Virus record (IMG/VR): IMGVR_UViG_3300020147_000133
Location: 1-45,995 of that record
DNA from: a virus
Direction: 5' to 3' (one strand)
Length of the DNA: 45,995 nucleotides
In this document: in pieces, positions 5,414 through 14,919 of the stretch
Numbering within the stretch: the stretch's first letter is position 1
Layout of the letters: each line of letters begins with the position of its first letter
Program-made: the position numbers and the translations under genes
Notes under the pieces: model-generated
What the model was told of the DNA's origin: nothing
Database searches by the model: none
The model's input: the letters and a program-made list of their open reading frames with translations, nothing else

Positions 5414-7709
5414 ACGCGCCCGTCGCCGCTGCCGTGCGCACGATGACGAACTTGGCCCCCTCGACCGCCCCCGTAGTCGAGAGCGTCACCGCCCGGTCCG
5501 CGGTCAGCGGCGTGTTCCAGATCTGAGTGACCTTGGACGAGTTGACGGTGAGGGTCGCCGCCGAGTTGCCCACATCCGCGACCACACCGCCCCTCTCACC
5601 GTCGGGAATCCACGTCGCGCCGCGCATCCAGCCCGGGGCCTCCGCGTTGGTCGGGTCGACGTTCATGACCTTGAGGCCGAACGGGTAGGAGTTGCCGGTG
5701 CCGGGCGTGGTATCCGCGGGCTCGGTCGGAAGCTGTGTCGCCAGCGGCTGATCGGTGTCGATCATCGGGGCTACCGCGATGCTGTTGACCGTCGACACGC
5801 CGATTCCGGTGACGACCTCGGGATCGTAGCAAACACCCATGTCCGCCCCGATGGGGGCGAAGAACTCTACCTTTTTGAAATCTGCGGCGGCGGTCCCGCC
5901 AGCGACGCCCAGGATCACATAGGCCACGTCAGGGCCGAACAGCACCTCGGCCTCATTGCTGATGACCGTCAGGTCGGCACCCTGGCGGAACAGGCCGTTG
6001 GAGGCGTTAAACGCGAGGGAGCAATCCTCGGCGTCCTCCAGCCGGTTGAAGCTGGCGTCGTAGCAGACGGCCGCAATGCGTCCGCCGGCCGTCGTCGTGT
6101 GCACCTTGACCGTGATGCGGCGGTTGTAGTCCTCGCCCGCCGTTCGCAGGTCGAAGAGCATCCCGAAAATGACCTTCTGGCCGGTCGAAACGACGACAGA
6201 GCCGTGTTTCAGGCTGACCGTGGCGTTGTGGAACACCAGCTTGTAAGTCGGCTCCGCGACGTAGATGCAGCCCCGGGCAGGCTTGGTGGTCAGAAGGGTC
6301 GCCGAAGGCGTCTGGCCGACGACATGCCGGCGCCCAACCTCTCCGATCTTGACGGGTTCGCCCCAGCCGTAAGGGCCGTCGCGACTGAAGTCGAAGGTGT
6401 TGGCCATTAGCCGAAGCCGGGCCGCCCCGTTATCAGGCTTGAGCGCGGCCGTGGCCAGCGTCGCGCCGGCGATCGCGGTGTAGGACAGACCGAAATAGAA
6501 TGAGGTGATGCCGTCACCGGAGATCAGCTTGTCAGGGTTTTCCCACCGCATTCCGTAGAACATGCAGTTGCGCGCAATGGTCGTTTCGCCGTCGGGCGAG
6601 TAGCCGTTGATGAGCACGGCGTCTCCGGCGCCCGCGTTGCTCATCTCGAACGACGGGCCCCAGAACTTGTGGCTGTTGATGACGAAGCCGCCCGCGTCCT
6701 TGCGGAACTGGACCCCAATCACGTCGTCGGCGGACGACAGCGGGCTCTGCCATTCTCCTGCGTACCAATTGCTCTCATTGATCGCGCTGCCGTTCTTGGC
6801 CCAGATGCGAACACCGATCTGGGCCCGGTTGATCCGCTTGAGATAGAAACTGTTGTAGTGGGTCGCGGACCCTGCTGCGTAGTGGTCCACCCCCAGATAG
6901 AAGCTATCGACCGAAATCCACGCGACGTGGTTCGAGCAGTTGCGGAACACGACGCCGGCGAACTGATCAGTATAGTCGGGTTCGGCCCGCTCGATGTTAA
7001 TGATGCTGGGCACCACCATGTCCCGAGCCGGGATCACCCGCGCTCCAGGCTCGCCGAACACCAGCGCGTCCTCGCCGCCGCCAGTGAACGTCATGACGCC
7101 GTGCACCACCAGCGGCGACAGGGCCTCGCTCGTCACCTGACCGTCAAAATAGACGTTGCCGGGGATGCGGCCGCCGATGCCGCCGCCCTCTTCCTGGCAG
7201 CAATCGAACACGTCTTGCAGCTTGCCGGTGTTCGACGCCGCTGCGCTGAGCGTGTCGAGCTTAATCCCGAACGGGCGGCAGTCCATCAAGCCGTCGGTAA
7301 CCTGCTTCCAACGCCGAGTGTTGACGTTGGTGGTGATGTGCCATGGCTTGTCCACCGCCCCGAAGTCGATCTCCGTCATGGGGACGGGGGGGTGGTCGCC
7401 GGCGACCGTATGGCCCTGAAGGGTGATCGAGGTCACCGCCTCGGCGATGTCGGACCCCTCGGCTGAGGCGCGGGTCGCATAGATCGGGACGTTGACCCCG
7501 GACACCTGCGCCGCGTCGGCGGCGTAGCCCTGGGCGAGGTCGCGGGCATCCTCGGCGGCTTCTGCCGCCGGTTCTGCCCGGTCGGCAGCAGCCTCCGCGC
7601 GCTCGGCGAACGGCAACGCCGCTGCAGCCGCGAGCGCGGCCACCAGCGCCCCGCCGGCGACCGACACCCTCACCTGATTGTCGACAACCCTGAGAACACG
7701 ATCAGCCAT
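5304..7709 (-). CDS. Tailspike / tail fibre protein with beta-helix-type head region
   Basis: An 801-aa structural protein at the promoter-distal end of the tail cluster. Residues 15-70 are Ala/Glu-rich and helical, likely the trimerising stem that attaches to the virion. Near residue 145, CRPFGIKLDT followed by LQDVFDCCQE resembles the start of pectate-lyase-like beta-helix tailspikes, and the long beta-rich middle fits that fold. The C-terminus (RAVTLSTTGAVEGAKFVIVR and on) resembles a small beta-domain tip. It probably binds or cleaves surface polysaccharide, which fits the neighbouring polysaccharide acyltransferase genes. The exact enzyme activity cannot be told. It overlaps the next upstream tail gene by 8 bases. 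Confidence 0.75.
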   Translation of the reverse strand: MADRVLRVVDNQVRVSVAGGALVAALAAAAALPFAERAEAAADRAEPAAEAAEDARDLAQGYAADAAQVSGVNVPIYATRASAEGSDIAEAVTSITLQGHTVAGDHPPVPMTEIDFGAVDKPWHITTNVNTRRWKQVTDGLMDCRPFGIKLDTLSAAASNTGKLQDVFDCCQEEGGGIGGRIPGNVYFDGQVTSEALSPLVVHGVMTFTGGGEDALVFGEPGARVIPARDMVVPSIINIERAEPDYTDQFAGVVFRNCSNHVAWISVDSFYLGVDHYAAGSATHYNSFYLKRINRAQIGVRIWAKNGSAINESNWYAGEWQSPLSSADDVIGVQFRKDAGGFVINSHKFWGPSFEMSNAGAGDAVLINGYSPDGETTIARNCMFYGMRWENPDKLISGDGITSFYFGLSYTAIAGATLATAALKPDNGAARLRLMANTFDFSRDGPYGWGEPVKIGEVGRRHVVGQTPSATLLTTKPARGCIYVAEPTYKLVFHNATVSLKHGSVVVSTGQKVIFGMLFDLRTAGEDYNRRITVKVHTTTAGGRIAAVCYDASFNRLEDAEDCSLAFNASNGLFRQGADLTVISNEAEVLFGPDVAYVILGVAGGTAAADFKKVEFFAPIGADMGVCYDPEVVTGIGVSTVNSIAVAPMIDTDQPLATQLPTEPADTTPGTGNSYPFGLKVMNVDPTNAEAPGWMRGATWIPDGERGGVVADVGNSAATLTVNSSKVTQIWNTPLTADRAVTLSTTGAVEGAKFVIVRTAAATGAFNLNVGTGPLKALAAGSRCEVTYNGSAWVLTGYSTL

Positions 7710-8112
7710 TTTGTGTTGCGCCCGCCCTGACGGTGAAAGAGCCCTCCATCCAGCGAACCTTGCCGAGGCCGGTGCTGGTGATGTGGAGGTCGTAGACGAG
7801 GGCCACGTCCTTGCCGGCCCCGGCGGAGCCGAGGAGGAGTGTCTCCAGCGTCGTCTCGTTGATCCTGATCTGGACGGAGGAGACGACCGTCTCGACGCCC
7901 TCCACGTCGACCGTGGCGACGCTCACCGAAATCCCCTCGGCGTTAGATGCCGCGTTCTCCAGCGCGACCAGCGGGTCACCCGGCGCATCCCGATAGAGCC
8001 GGATGTGCATGGCGAATGTCGCGGCCGAGAAGTCGAACCCCTCGATGGCCGTGATGTCGACGAACGGGCTCCACCGCTGGGCGACGAGATCGACTCGTGC
8101 AGGCGTGATCAT
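7702..8112 (-). CDS. Tail-associated beta-rich protein, possible fibre/baseplate adaptor
   Basis: A 136-aa protein rich in beta-strands (FAMHIRLYRD, ISVSVATVDV, VRWMEGSFTV). Many alphaproteobacterial phages have a similar-sized gene between the central tail protein and the fibre. The ATG at 8112 follows GAGGGG. It overlaps the tailspike start by 8 bases. I infer a structural or adaptor role linking fibre to tail tip; no family is recognised. Confidence 0.55.
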   Translation of the reverse strand: MITPARVDLVAQRWSPFVDITAIEGFDFSAATFAMHIRLYRDAPGDPLVALENAASNAEGISVSVATVDVEGVETVVSSVQIRINETTLETLLLGSAGAGKDVALVYDLHITSTGLGKVRWMEGSFTVRAGATQNG

Positions 8113-8157
8113 TCGGCCCCTCGCGTGGCTTGTTTCATGGCGGGTTGTCCGGGGTGG

Positions 8158-8334
8158 TCAGAGCGGCGCGGGGGCGCCGTCGATGATCTTGTGGGTCGTG
8201 TCGTCGCCGGTGAAGTCTGCCGGCAGGGGAAGGACCGCCAAGCCCTCGCGGGCCTGAAGATCGGCGACACGCTCCGAGCAGGTCAGGATTGCCTTCATTT
8301 GCCCCGTCGAGGGGTCGTAGAGCGCAAACTTCAT
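8158..8334 (-). CDS. 58-aa phage tail-region protein
   Basis: This short gene is bounded by an ATGA overlap with the central tail protein stop (8331-8334). The product starts MKFALYDPSTGQMKAIL, a pattern seen at the start of small phage proteins beside tail-fibre genes, and ends in an acidic, Pro-rich tail. The coupling and the high third-position GC support it as real. It may be a fibre-assembly or decoration protein; function unknown. Confidence 0.65.
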   Translation of the reverse strand: MKFALYDPSTGQMKAILTCSERVADLQAREGLAVLPLPADFTGDDTTHKIIDGAPAPL

Positions 8335-11219
8335 GGCTTGGTCGCCGTCACCGCGCGGGCGTAGCGCTGGCTGATCGTGATGTCGTCCGCGCCGGCTGGC
8401 GTCTGGGCGTAGAGGTCCCAGGTGTAGGTGCCTGCGCCTGGCGTATCGGTGGCGAACACGGAGAGGAAGCCCGGGGCCAGAATGTAGCGCCGGGCTCCGG
8501 CCGCTCCGGTGATGTCCGCTCCATCGACCCGGACGCTTACCGAGACCGGCGACGCCTCGCCCTGCCTCAGCCAGTAGCCGAGGATGAAGGGCTGAATGCT
8601 GTCCGTCAGCTGGCTGAAGCTATACTGGCCGTTCAGATCTACCGCTTCGCCATCCACGACCGTCAGGGTGATGCTCTGGACCACAGTCGGGGTGTCGGCC
8701 ACGACCGTTGTTCCGCCCGTCGTGGTCAGCGAGACGACCTGATTGGCCGCGCCGTCGTCCAGTGCCGGGGTCTTCACGATGCCCTCGGCAAGGGCCCCGC
8801 TTTCGGCGATGATCGCCGCGCCGACCTTCAGGGTGGTGAATGACGACACGCCTTCGACAAGATCGTCCACCGCCTGAATGGCGTCGCCCGCGCCCCGGGT
8901 GTCCGAGACCGTCGGCCCGTCTCCACCCCAGCCAGCGGGGGGCGTTGGGGGCTCCGGGTAGTCTCCCCCGCTGTCCGGCGTCGCCTGCCAGCCGATGAAC
9001 ACCCAGCTGTCATCCAGCATATGCGTCAGGGCCAGTGACGGCTCAGCCTCATAGGTCGAGCCGTCCTTGCCGAAGACCCCGTAGAGCACCCCTCCCGTCA
9101 GCCCCGTGATGGTCCCTGCGCTGAACTCTTCGGGCGGGGCATTGTTGAAGAACGCCTTGTGCTCAAGGATCGATATTTCCGTCTCGGTCGCGCTGGTCGG
9201 GAAGTCGACGTCCGCCGTTTCATCCCATGTCGTGCGGCGGACCGGGAAGCGGGCGAGCTCATGACGCACCGGCGGGGTCGAGGGCGTTCCGACTCCCGGC
9301 GCTGTGCCGGTCTGCGCCAGAGCCGCCGCGACCTTGGCGTCCGTCTCCTCGCGGAACTCGATCTTGACCGTGCAGTCCGACGGGGACCAGGTGCGCTTGC
9401 GGACCCGCACCTTCACCCCGTCGAGCAGGTATTCCGGCTCGGCCCAATCGAAGGCGTGGCCGGGCTCCAGCTGCATCATCCACGGCTTGAAGAGAACGTC
9501 GGCGGCGATCTTCTCGCGGGCGTTGGCCATCTCGAGATAGACCAGCTGCGCCGCCTGATCCTTGTCGGGGACGAAGCGGTAGGAATAACCCTCCGTGTGC
9601 CGGCCGCCGTCTTCCTCAACCCAGTCCGGGTTGGTGATCGCCTCGACTGGGGCCTGCTCCCAGCGGTGATCCTCGCTCAGGAAGTCGGCGATCCCGGTGT
9701 TCTTGCGGTCCAGCCGGGAGGGGGCGAGCGAGAAGACCGGGGGCTTGGCCGTGTCCGAGCCCGTCGCGGTCAACACGCTCGACACCACGGCCCCGTTCGA
9801 GATGCATGAGATCATCCCGCACTTGCGCGCCCGCTCTGCGCCCGAAGCCTTGAGCAGATCTTCGAGCACGTCGTTCTTGTCCTCGTCGGAGAACGGGACA
9901 CCGCCGGCCTTCCATCCGTTTGCGTCCGCGATGTCGGCGCAGGCGGTGAAGGCATCGACGTCGATGGTCTCCAAGGGAGCTGCGATGCCCCCAACAGGCC
10001 AGCAGGCGTAGGGGACGCCGTAGGTGACAGGCGAGCCCTCGCTTGGCCCCTCCCAGCGCCCGATGGTCCAGTTCAGGGCGGCGATGCAGCCCTCGTCCAT
10101 CCACGGCCAGGTCGACGGGTCCGACAGGTCCGACGCTTCGTCGCGCGGGTCATGGCCGAACAGGCCCTCGCCGGTGATGACAACCTTCGGGATGCCGCCG
10201 CGATACTCGCCCTTCTTCGAGTTCTCCTTGCCGGTCCACATGAAGGCAGGGCGGCCAGACAGCTTGTGATCCGTCGTCCAGCCCGGGGCGGGGCTTCCCT
10301 CGGCGTTCGTGCCGACCGGGCTGGTGAGCGCCGCCGAGGGCTGGTCCCCCAGCAGGTAGGAGAACCACATCTCCCCGGCATGGGCGCCATTGGTCGCCCT
10401 GTCCTCGCTGTCGAAGGTGGTCGCCTCGTCGTCGAAGGAGACGCCCAGGACGCTCTTGATCGGCCCTGAGGCGCCGAATGTCGCCGCCAGCGACTGATAC
10501 CGGTTCGTTGGCCCATAGCCGACGCGATAGCGCACCGTCCCGCCGAAGCCGAAACGGCCGATGGGGAAGGCCAGCGGCGCGTTCGGCTCATAGCTGAACT
10601 GGATTGCCTTGTTATCCTCGTCGCCGGCTCTGCCGGTCAGGACGCCGATGGCGTTCCGCGGCTCGTCCTCGCGCCAGTAGGTCCACTTGGTCCCTTCGGT
10701 CGCGTATTCGTCGCCCCGCTCGCCGGGCCAGATCAGCTTGCGGAGGGCATTGGTCTGGCGCTGTTCCTCGTTCGGTTGGAGCCCCCGGGCGTCCCCGGTG
10801 ATGATGTCGTATTCCAGCTTGCGGGTCTTGCCGGTGATGAGGCGGGGCTGATCCAGTTCGCCAAGCCACAGCCGGTAAGGCTCATTGACCAGCGCGCCCG
10901 TCGCCGGGTTCTTCGCCGCCAGATGGATCGTGACCCAGCCGCCCTGCGCATCCGAAGCCGCCAGCGCCGCCAGCGAACTCAGGTCGGGCGGGATGATCCG
11001 GATCGACACCGGGGAAGCGTCGTCGTCGACCCCATCCGTGATGTCGCTGATCGAGTCCAGCACGCCATAGGTGGCGTCGCGCGACTTGTAGAGGTCCGAC
11101 CCCCACTTCACGAAGCCGCGCTCCAGCATCCAGCGGATTGTGTGGTCCGGCAGGGTTACCGTCACCAGGTGGACGATGGGCCAGCCTGCCCTCAAGGCGG
11201 CGATCAGGTCGGCGTGCAT
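8331..11219 (-). CDS. Central tail tip / host-specificity protein
   Basis: A 962-aa protein, the second-largest in the tail cluster, placed after the tape measure and one small tail gene, as with lambda J and GTA tip proteins. The N-terminal 300 residues are beta-rich and resemble a tail-hub domain; the C-terminal 250 residues (VSLTTTGG, LTVVDGEAVDLNGQYSF) look like fibronectin- or knob-type exposed domains. It probably forms the tail tip that contacts the receptor. The assignment rests on size, order and composition rather than a recognised motif. Confidence 0.7.
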   Translation of the reverse strand: MHADLIAALRAGWPIVHLVTVTLPDHTIRWMLERGFVKWGSDLYKSRDATYGVLDSISDITDGVDDDASPVSIRIIPPDLSSLAALAASDAQGGWVTIHLAAKNPATGALVNEPYRLWLGELDQPRLITGKTRKLEYDIITGDARGLQPNEEQRQTNALRKLIWPGERGDEYATEGTKWTYWREDEPRNAIGVLTGRAGDEDNKAIQFSYEPNAPLAFPIGRFGFGGTVRYRVGYGPTNRYQSLAATFGASGPIKSVLGVSFDDEATTFDSEDRATNGAHAGEMWFSYLLGDQPSAALTSPVGTNAEGSPAPGWTTDHKLSGRPAFMWTGKENSKKGEYRGGIPKVVITGEGLFGHDPRDEASDLSDPSTWPWMDEGCIAALNWTIGRWEGPSEGSPVTYGVPYACWPVGGIAAPLETIDVDAFTACADIADANGWKAGGVPFSDEDKNDVLEDLLKASGAERARKCGMISCISNGAVVSSVLTATGSDTAKPPVFSLAPSRLDRKNTGIADFLSEDHRWEQAPVEAITNPDWVEEDGGRHTEGYSYRFVPDKDQAAQLVYLEMANAREKIAADVLFKPWMMQLEPGHAFDWAEPEYLLDGVKVRVRKRTWSPSDCTVKIEFREETDAKVAAALAQTGTAPGVGTPSTPPVRHELARFPVRRTTWDETADVDFPTSATETEISILEHKAFFNNAPPEEFSAGTITGLTGGVLYGVFGKDGSTYEAEPSLALTHMLDDSWVFIGWQATPDSGGDYPEPPTPPAGWGGDGPTVSDTRGAGDAIQAVDDLVEGVSSFTTLKVGAAIIAESGALAEGIVKTPALDDGAANQVVSLTTTGGTTVVADTPTVVQSITLTVVDGEAVDLNGQYSFSQLTDSIQPFILGYWLRQGEASPVSVSVRVDGADITGAAGARRYILAPGFLSVFATDTPGAGTYTWDLYAQTPAGADDITISQRYARAVTATKP

Positions 11220-11806
11220 CAGCCTTCCTCGACCACGAAGCTGTCAGTCGTGACCGCCGCCAGAAGGCCAGAGGTCTGGTCGCCCTCATCGACGATCAGC
11301 CCCTCGATGAAGGGCTCGGCGAGCTCGATCACGTCGTCATCGTCTGGGGCCAGCCACAGGGAGGGCCAGAAGCTGACCGTCGCCGCCCCGGTCGCGTCCG
11401 CAATGGTTTCCGCCGTCACGATGTGCGCGCTCGGCCCGTCCGGAGTCTCGACCGTGAAGAACCAGCCCTTGCGGATGACATAGTGCGGCGTGAGCCCGTC
11501 CAGGATCAGCGACGTGCCCGCCTGATCGGCCCCATTGACCAGCGGGGAGCCCGGCGCGCCCTTGTCGACACCCGGCTCGGGGATCGGAACCCGGATGCGC
11601 TCGCCCATGCCCCGGGCGAGGTCCGCCAGCAGCTCACGCCCGCAGACGGTCTCCAGCGCCCCTACATCGACCTCGACGGCGAAGTGATCGCCGGCGCGGT
11701 TCAGCGGGGTCAGCGACCCATTGCCGGACCGTTGGGTTTCCGAAGCCCTGACGAAGCGGAGACCATATCCGGCCCCGCGAGGCAGGCGGGGGAGGGTGAT
11801 CGTCAC
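11219..11806 (-). CDS. Tail protein between tape measure and tail tip (distal-tail-like)
   Basis: A 195-aa protein that begins MTITLPRLPRG and contains a beta-rich body. Its stop abuts the start of the tail-tip gene at 11219, and its start overlaps the tape-measure stop (ATGA at 11803-11806). In siphophages this slot is usually the distal tail or minor tail protein that joins tube and tip. I see no diagnostic motif, so the role is by position. Confidence 0.65.
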   Translation of the reverse strand: MTITLPRLPRGAGYGLRFVRASETQRSGNGSLTPLNRAGDHFAVEVDVGALETVCGRELLADLARGMGERIRVPIPEPGVDKGAPGSPLVNGADQAGTSLILDGLTPHYVIRKGWFFTVETPDGPSAHIVTAETIADATGAATVSFWPSLWLAPDDDDVIELAEPFIEGLIVDEGDQTSGLLAAVTTDSFVVEEG

Positions 11807-14361
11807 TTGCGCCGGCTCCCCGTCTTGAACTTGTGGCGGCGGTCGCGCACGGCGTTGACCTCCGAGGCGAAGTTGCGGCGCTGCTCATCCAGCGCCCGCT
11901 CCAGACGCCTCACCGCAGCCATGTCGGCGCCGCGTGCGTCGATCACCGGAGCGAAGGTCACCGAGGAGCCACCGCCACGCGCTCCGAGAGCGGGAACGCT
12001 CGCCGTCGCCGCATTGACGCGGCCGACCAGTCCGCCGTCGGCGAAGGCCGGGAGCATCTTGCTCAGGTCCGCGCCACGGTTGGCCGCCTCAAGGAACGGC
12101 CGGTTTTGCGGCCGAGCGCCCCGGGCGTTGACCATGAACTCGCCGTTGGAGCCCCACACCAAAACCTTGTCGTCGCGCGGCCCGCCGGGACCGACGACGG
12201 GGCCGCCGTCCTTCAGGCCGGCGATGGCGGCGATATTGGACGCCGTGGCGGCAGTCGTGACGGCCACGGCCGGCAGGTTCAGCGGGAAGGGCGCGCTCGC
12301 CCATGCCTTCTGAATGGCCAGGAACCCGTCGATGGTCGCCTGAGTGAGGGCGGCGGCCTTGCCGATGGCGGCCAGCTCCTTGATTGAGCTGTTCTGAAGC
12401 CCCGCCAGCGTGTCGAGCATTCCGCGCTCGCGGGCGATGCGCTTCTCGAAATACATCGCGTCGATTTCGGCCTTGGCCTCCATCGCCTGCTGGTGGTTCA
12501 GCACCCCTTCCTGTTCGAGCTCGGCGACGTAGCCGAGCGCCTCTTCGTACTCCGCCGGATCGAAGGCGGCGTCCGCGATGCCCTCCGCTACGTCGCGGCC
12601 AACCCGGGCGCCGGGCGACTCCGCATCCATGGCGCCGTAGCGCGACTGCCGTCCCCGGTCCCCCTCGGCCAGACGACGCGCCCGCTCCTCATCGTCGATG
12701 TTCGGGTCGTTCTCCAGGTCCGCCTTCTGGCGGTCCCGCTCCATCTTGAGGGTCTGGGCGAGGATGCGCTTCTCGACCTCGTGACGGTCTCTCGCCGTGA
12801 GGGCCAGGTCGCGCTCGATCCCCAGATGCTCAAGGAGGATCTGCGCCGCCTGTTCCTCGATCTGGAGGCGATACTCCTCAAGGTCCTGCCGCTCGCGCCA
12901 GTTGATGCGGCTTTCCTCAAGCCCGCGCAGTTCCTCCTGCTTCGCGCGCAGCTGCTCCGCTTCGGTCTTGGACAGTCCGCGCAGCCCGTTCGACGCGATG
13001 TATTCCCGCTCGGCCGCCGCGATCTCGCGCAGGTTCGCCTCATGCTCGGCGTTCAGCTGCGCGATCTTGTTCCCGGCGTCGCTGCTGATCGATTCGAACT
13101 CGTGATCGTAGGCGCGCAGCAACTCCATCTGCACGCGGTCGAGCTGCTTCTCGAACTGTTCCTGCCGTCGGGCGCGTTGCTCGGCTTCCCGGTTTCCACG
13201 GCCGCCGCCACGGGCCGCGGGCGGGGTGAGCCTGCCGCCCCCGCCGCGGGGGTCCGCAAAGATCGCGCGCATGTCGGCTGCGGTGACAGGCGAGGGGTCC
13301 GCGAGGCTGTCGCCGGCCGCGCCGCGCGGCCCATTGATCAGCCGGTTCCCCGCACGGAAGGCGCCCCGGACCAGCCCGTCCGCCGTGCCCATGCGGGCCG
13401 CCTCGACGAACCCGGAGCCGGTCATGCGCTTGAACTGCGCCGACTTCTCCATGAAGTCATTCAGGGCATTGAGCGCGTCCGCGATGACCTGGACGAAGCC
13501 GACCACCTCGTCTGACAACTCGATAAAGGCCGAAGTCAGCTGGACCTTGATGACCTGCGAGAGCGTCTCGAACTGCTGGTTGGCGTCCGCGCCCTTCTTG
13601 ACCAGCTCGGCATCCATGACGATGCCCATGTCCCGCGCCTTCTGGCGCAGGTTGTCCATCTCGTCCGCCCCTTCGCGGAGCAGGGGGAGCATGTCGCCGA
13701 GGCCCAGCTTCTCCGCGACCGCCGCGCGCTCTGACTCCTTGGCGAGTTCGCTGATCCTGCGGGACACCTCCGGGATCGCGTCCTCGAAGCTGCTCCAGCT
13801 GTCGAGGGTTTCCTTGCTTATGCCGAGGGCGTTGAACCCCTTGAGCGCCCGCGGGGAAAGGCCGGATTGCGCCTGACCGAGCACCTCGTTGAACTTCTCG
13901 ATGGCCGCGTCCGCGTTGGCCGCCTCGCCGCCGACTTCCGTCATGGCGAAGCGGAACTCTTGAAGTGCGCTGGTCCCGACGTTCAGCTTCTGCGCCGCGT
14001 CATCAATCTCATCGGCGAACCGCATCGCCGCGATGGTCTGCTGCGTCGCCACCGCCAGCGCGGCCACCCCGGCGGCAGCAGCGAGGCCCGCCACGCCAAG
14101 CGGCTCCAGCGCCGAGCCGAAGATGCGAAGATGGCCCGCGCCGGCCTGGATCGTGGCCATGCGGCTGTCGTTGAAGACGTTGCCCATCGCCTTGCCGACG
14201 CGGCCGTATTTGGCCTCCAGTTGGCGCGTGAAGGTGTCCGCGTCCTTCTTGATCTTCGCCGCCGCGCCGTAGTGGCTGCGGATGACCTTGTTGAGCTTCT
14301 CGTCGAGCTTCTGGAAGTTGGCGTCCCACACCGTAGTGAGGCGAGCGATCTCTTCAGCCAT
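11803..14361 (-). CDS. Tail tape measure protein
   Basis: An 852-aa protein, one of the largest of the tail cluster. It has long charged coiled coils (residues about 390-620), hydrophobic segments (GVAGLAAAAGVAALAVA near 95 and a second at about 665-735), and the usual C-terminal GGPVVGPGGPRDDKV and FADGGLVG loops of tape measures. It would set tail length and help DNA entry. The start at 14361 overlaps the frameshifted chaperone extension by 8 bases. Its size predicts a tail of roughly 125-130 nm by the usual 1.5 angstrom per residue rule. Confidence 0.9.
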   Translation of the reverse strand: MAEEIARLTTVWDANFQKLDEKLNKVIRSHYGAAAKIKKDADTFTRQLEAKYGRVGKAMGNVFNDSRMATIQAGAGHLRIFGSALEPLGVAGLAAAAGVAALAVATQQTIAAMRFADEIDDAAQKLNVGTSALQEFRFAMTEVGGEAANADAAIEKFNEVLGQAQSGLSPRALKGFNALGISKETLDSWSSFEDAIPEVSRRISELAKESERAAVAEKLGLGDMLPLLREGADEMDNLRQKARDMGIVMDAELVKKGADANQQFETLSQVIKVQLTSAFIELSDEVVGFVQVIADALNALNDFMEKSAQFKRMTGSGFVEAARMGTADGLVRGAFRAGNRLINGPRGAAGDSLADPSPVTAADMRAIFADPRGGGGRLTPPAARGGGRGNREAEQRARRQEQFEKQLDRVQMELLRAYDHEFESISSDAGNKIAQLNAEHEANLREIAAAEREYIASNGLRGLSKTEAEQLRAKQEELRGLEESRINWRERQDLEEYRLQIEEQAAQILLEHLGIERDLALTARDRHEVEKRILAQTLKMERDRQKADLENDPNIDDEERARRLAEGDRGRQSRYGAMDAESPGARVGRDVAEGIADAAFDPAEYEEALGYVAELEQEGVLNHQQAMEAKAEIDAMYFEKRIARERGMLDTLAGLQNSSIKELAAIGKAAALTQATIDGFLAIQKAWASAPFPLNLPAVAVTTAATASNIAAIAGLKDGGPVVGPGGPRDDKVLVWGSNGEFMVNARGARPQNRPFLEAANRGADLSKMLPAFADGGLVGRVNAATASVPALGARGGGSSVTFAPVIDARGADMAAVRRLERALDEQRRNFASEVNAVRDRRHKFKTGSRRK

Positions 14362-14596
14362 CCAACCGCCCCAGTGCTACCGCTCGCTCGAAGTCTTCAT
14401 CGGACGGCGCATTGGGCGCGTCCTTCACGCCATTGGCGCGCTTCCCGCCGACCCACGACTGGCTGAGGTCCCAGAGGCTCATCTCCCGGACCTGTTGGGG
14501 CGTGAACCCAATGGCCGCCCCTAACTGGTAGTACCGGCCGAACCGGATTTTGCGGCGGGGGAGGCCGTCTTCCTCCGCCGCCGCTTCGGCTTTTCC
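14354..14596 (-). CDS. Tail assembly chaperone, C-terminal part made by -1 frameshift
   Basis: In the -1 frame relative to the upstream chaperone gene there is an open stretch encoding RFGRYYQLGAAIGFTPQQVR then EMSLWDLSQSWVGG, which closely resembles the second half of GTA-type tail assembly chaperones. It has no ATG, GTG or TTG before the Met of EMSLW, so a fused product by ribosomal slippage is the likeliest route, as with lambda gpG-T. Candidate slip sites are GGAAAAG (14590-14596) and A-AAA (14548-14551). It ends 8 bases inside the tape measure start. Confidence 0.65.
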   Translation of the reverse strand, partial: GKAEAAAEEDGLPRRKIRFGRYYQLGAAIGFTPQQVREMSLWDLSQSWVGGKRANGVKDAPNAPSDEDFERAVALGRLDG

Positions 14597-14919
14597 GAGT
14601 CGTCGGCCTCGTCAGGAGCCCCAGCCATGGCGGCGAACAGAATCGCGCGGCAGTGATCCCGCCACTGGATCAGCTGTCCCTCGCTGGCATTGCGCTCGAC
14701 CAGCAGGGCCGCGACGCCCACTTGCTCCCCGGCGCCGATCAGGCCGAGGCGGAGCGTCTGCTGAACGTCCGCCACCCGCCAGCGGGGAGAGCCGAGCCGG
14801 TTGAAGATTTCCTCCGGCCCGGCGTCCGTCCGCTCCTGCAGTTCCTCCAGTTGGGCGATGCCCAGCCGGAAGTCGCGCGGTTCGTCGAAGACCAGCCTGA
14901 CCTTCGCCGTCCGGCTCAT
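14521..14919 (-). CDS. Tail assembly chaperone, N-terminal product (GTA gp10-like)
   Basis: A 132-aa protein beginning MSRTAKVRLVFDEPRDFRLG, with ..LGIAQLEELQERTDAGPEEI, matching the phage tail chaperone family related to GTA gp10. The C-terminus is Lys/Arg-rich (PKRRRRKTASPAAK). The ATG at 14919 overlaps the stop of the tail tube gene (TAATG). It would bind the tape measure during tail assembly. A -1 shift near its 3' end would extend it by about 80 residues. Confidence 0.8.
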   Translation of the reverse strand: MSRTAKVRLVFDEPRDFRLGIAQLEELQERTDAGPEEIFNRLGSPRWRVADVQQTLRLGLIGAGEQVGVAALLVERNASEGQLIQWRDHCRAILFAAMAGAPDEADDSEKPKRRRRKTASPAAKSGSAGTTS

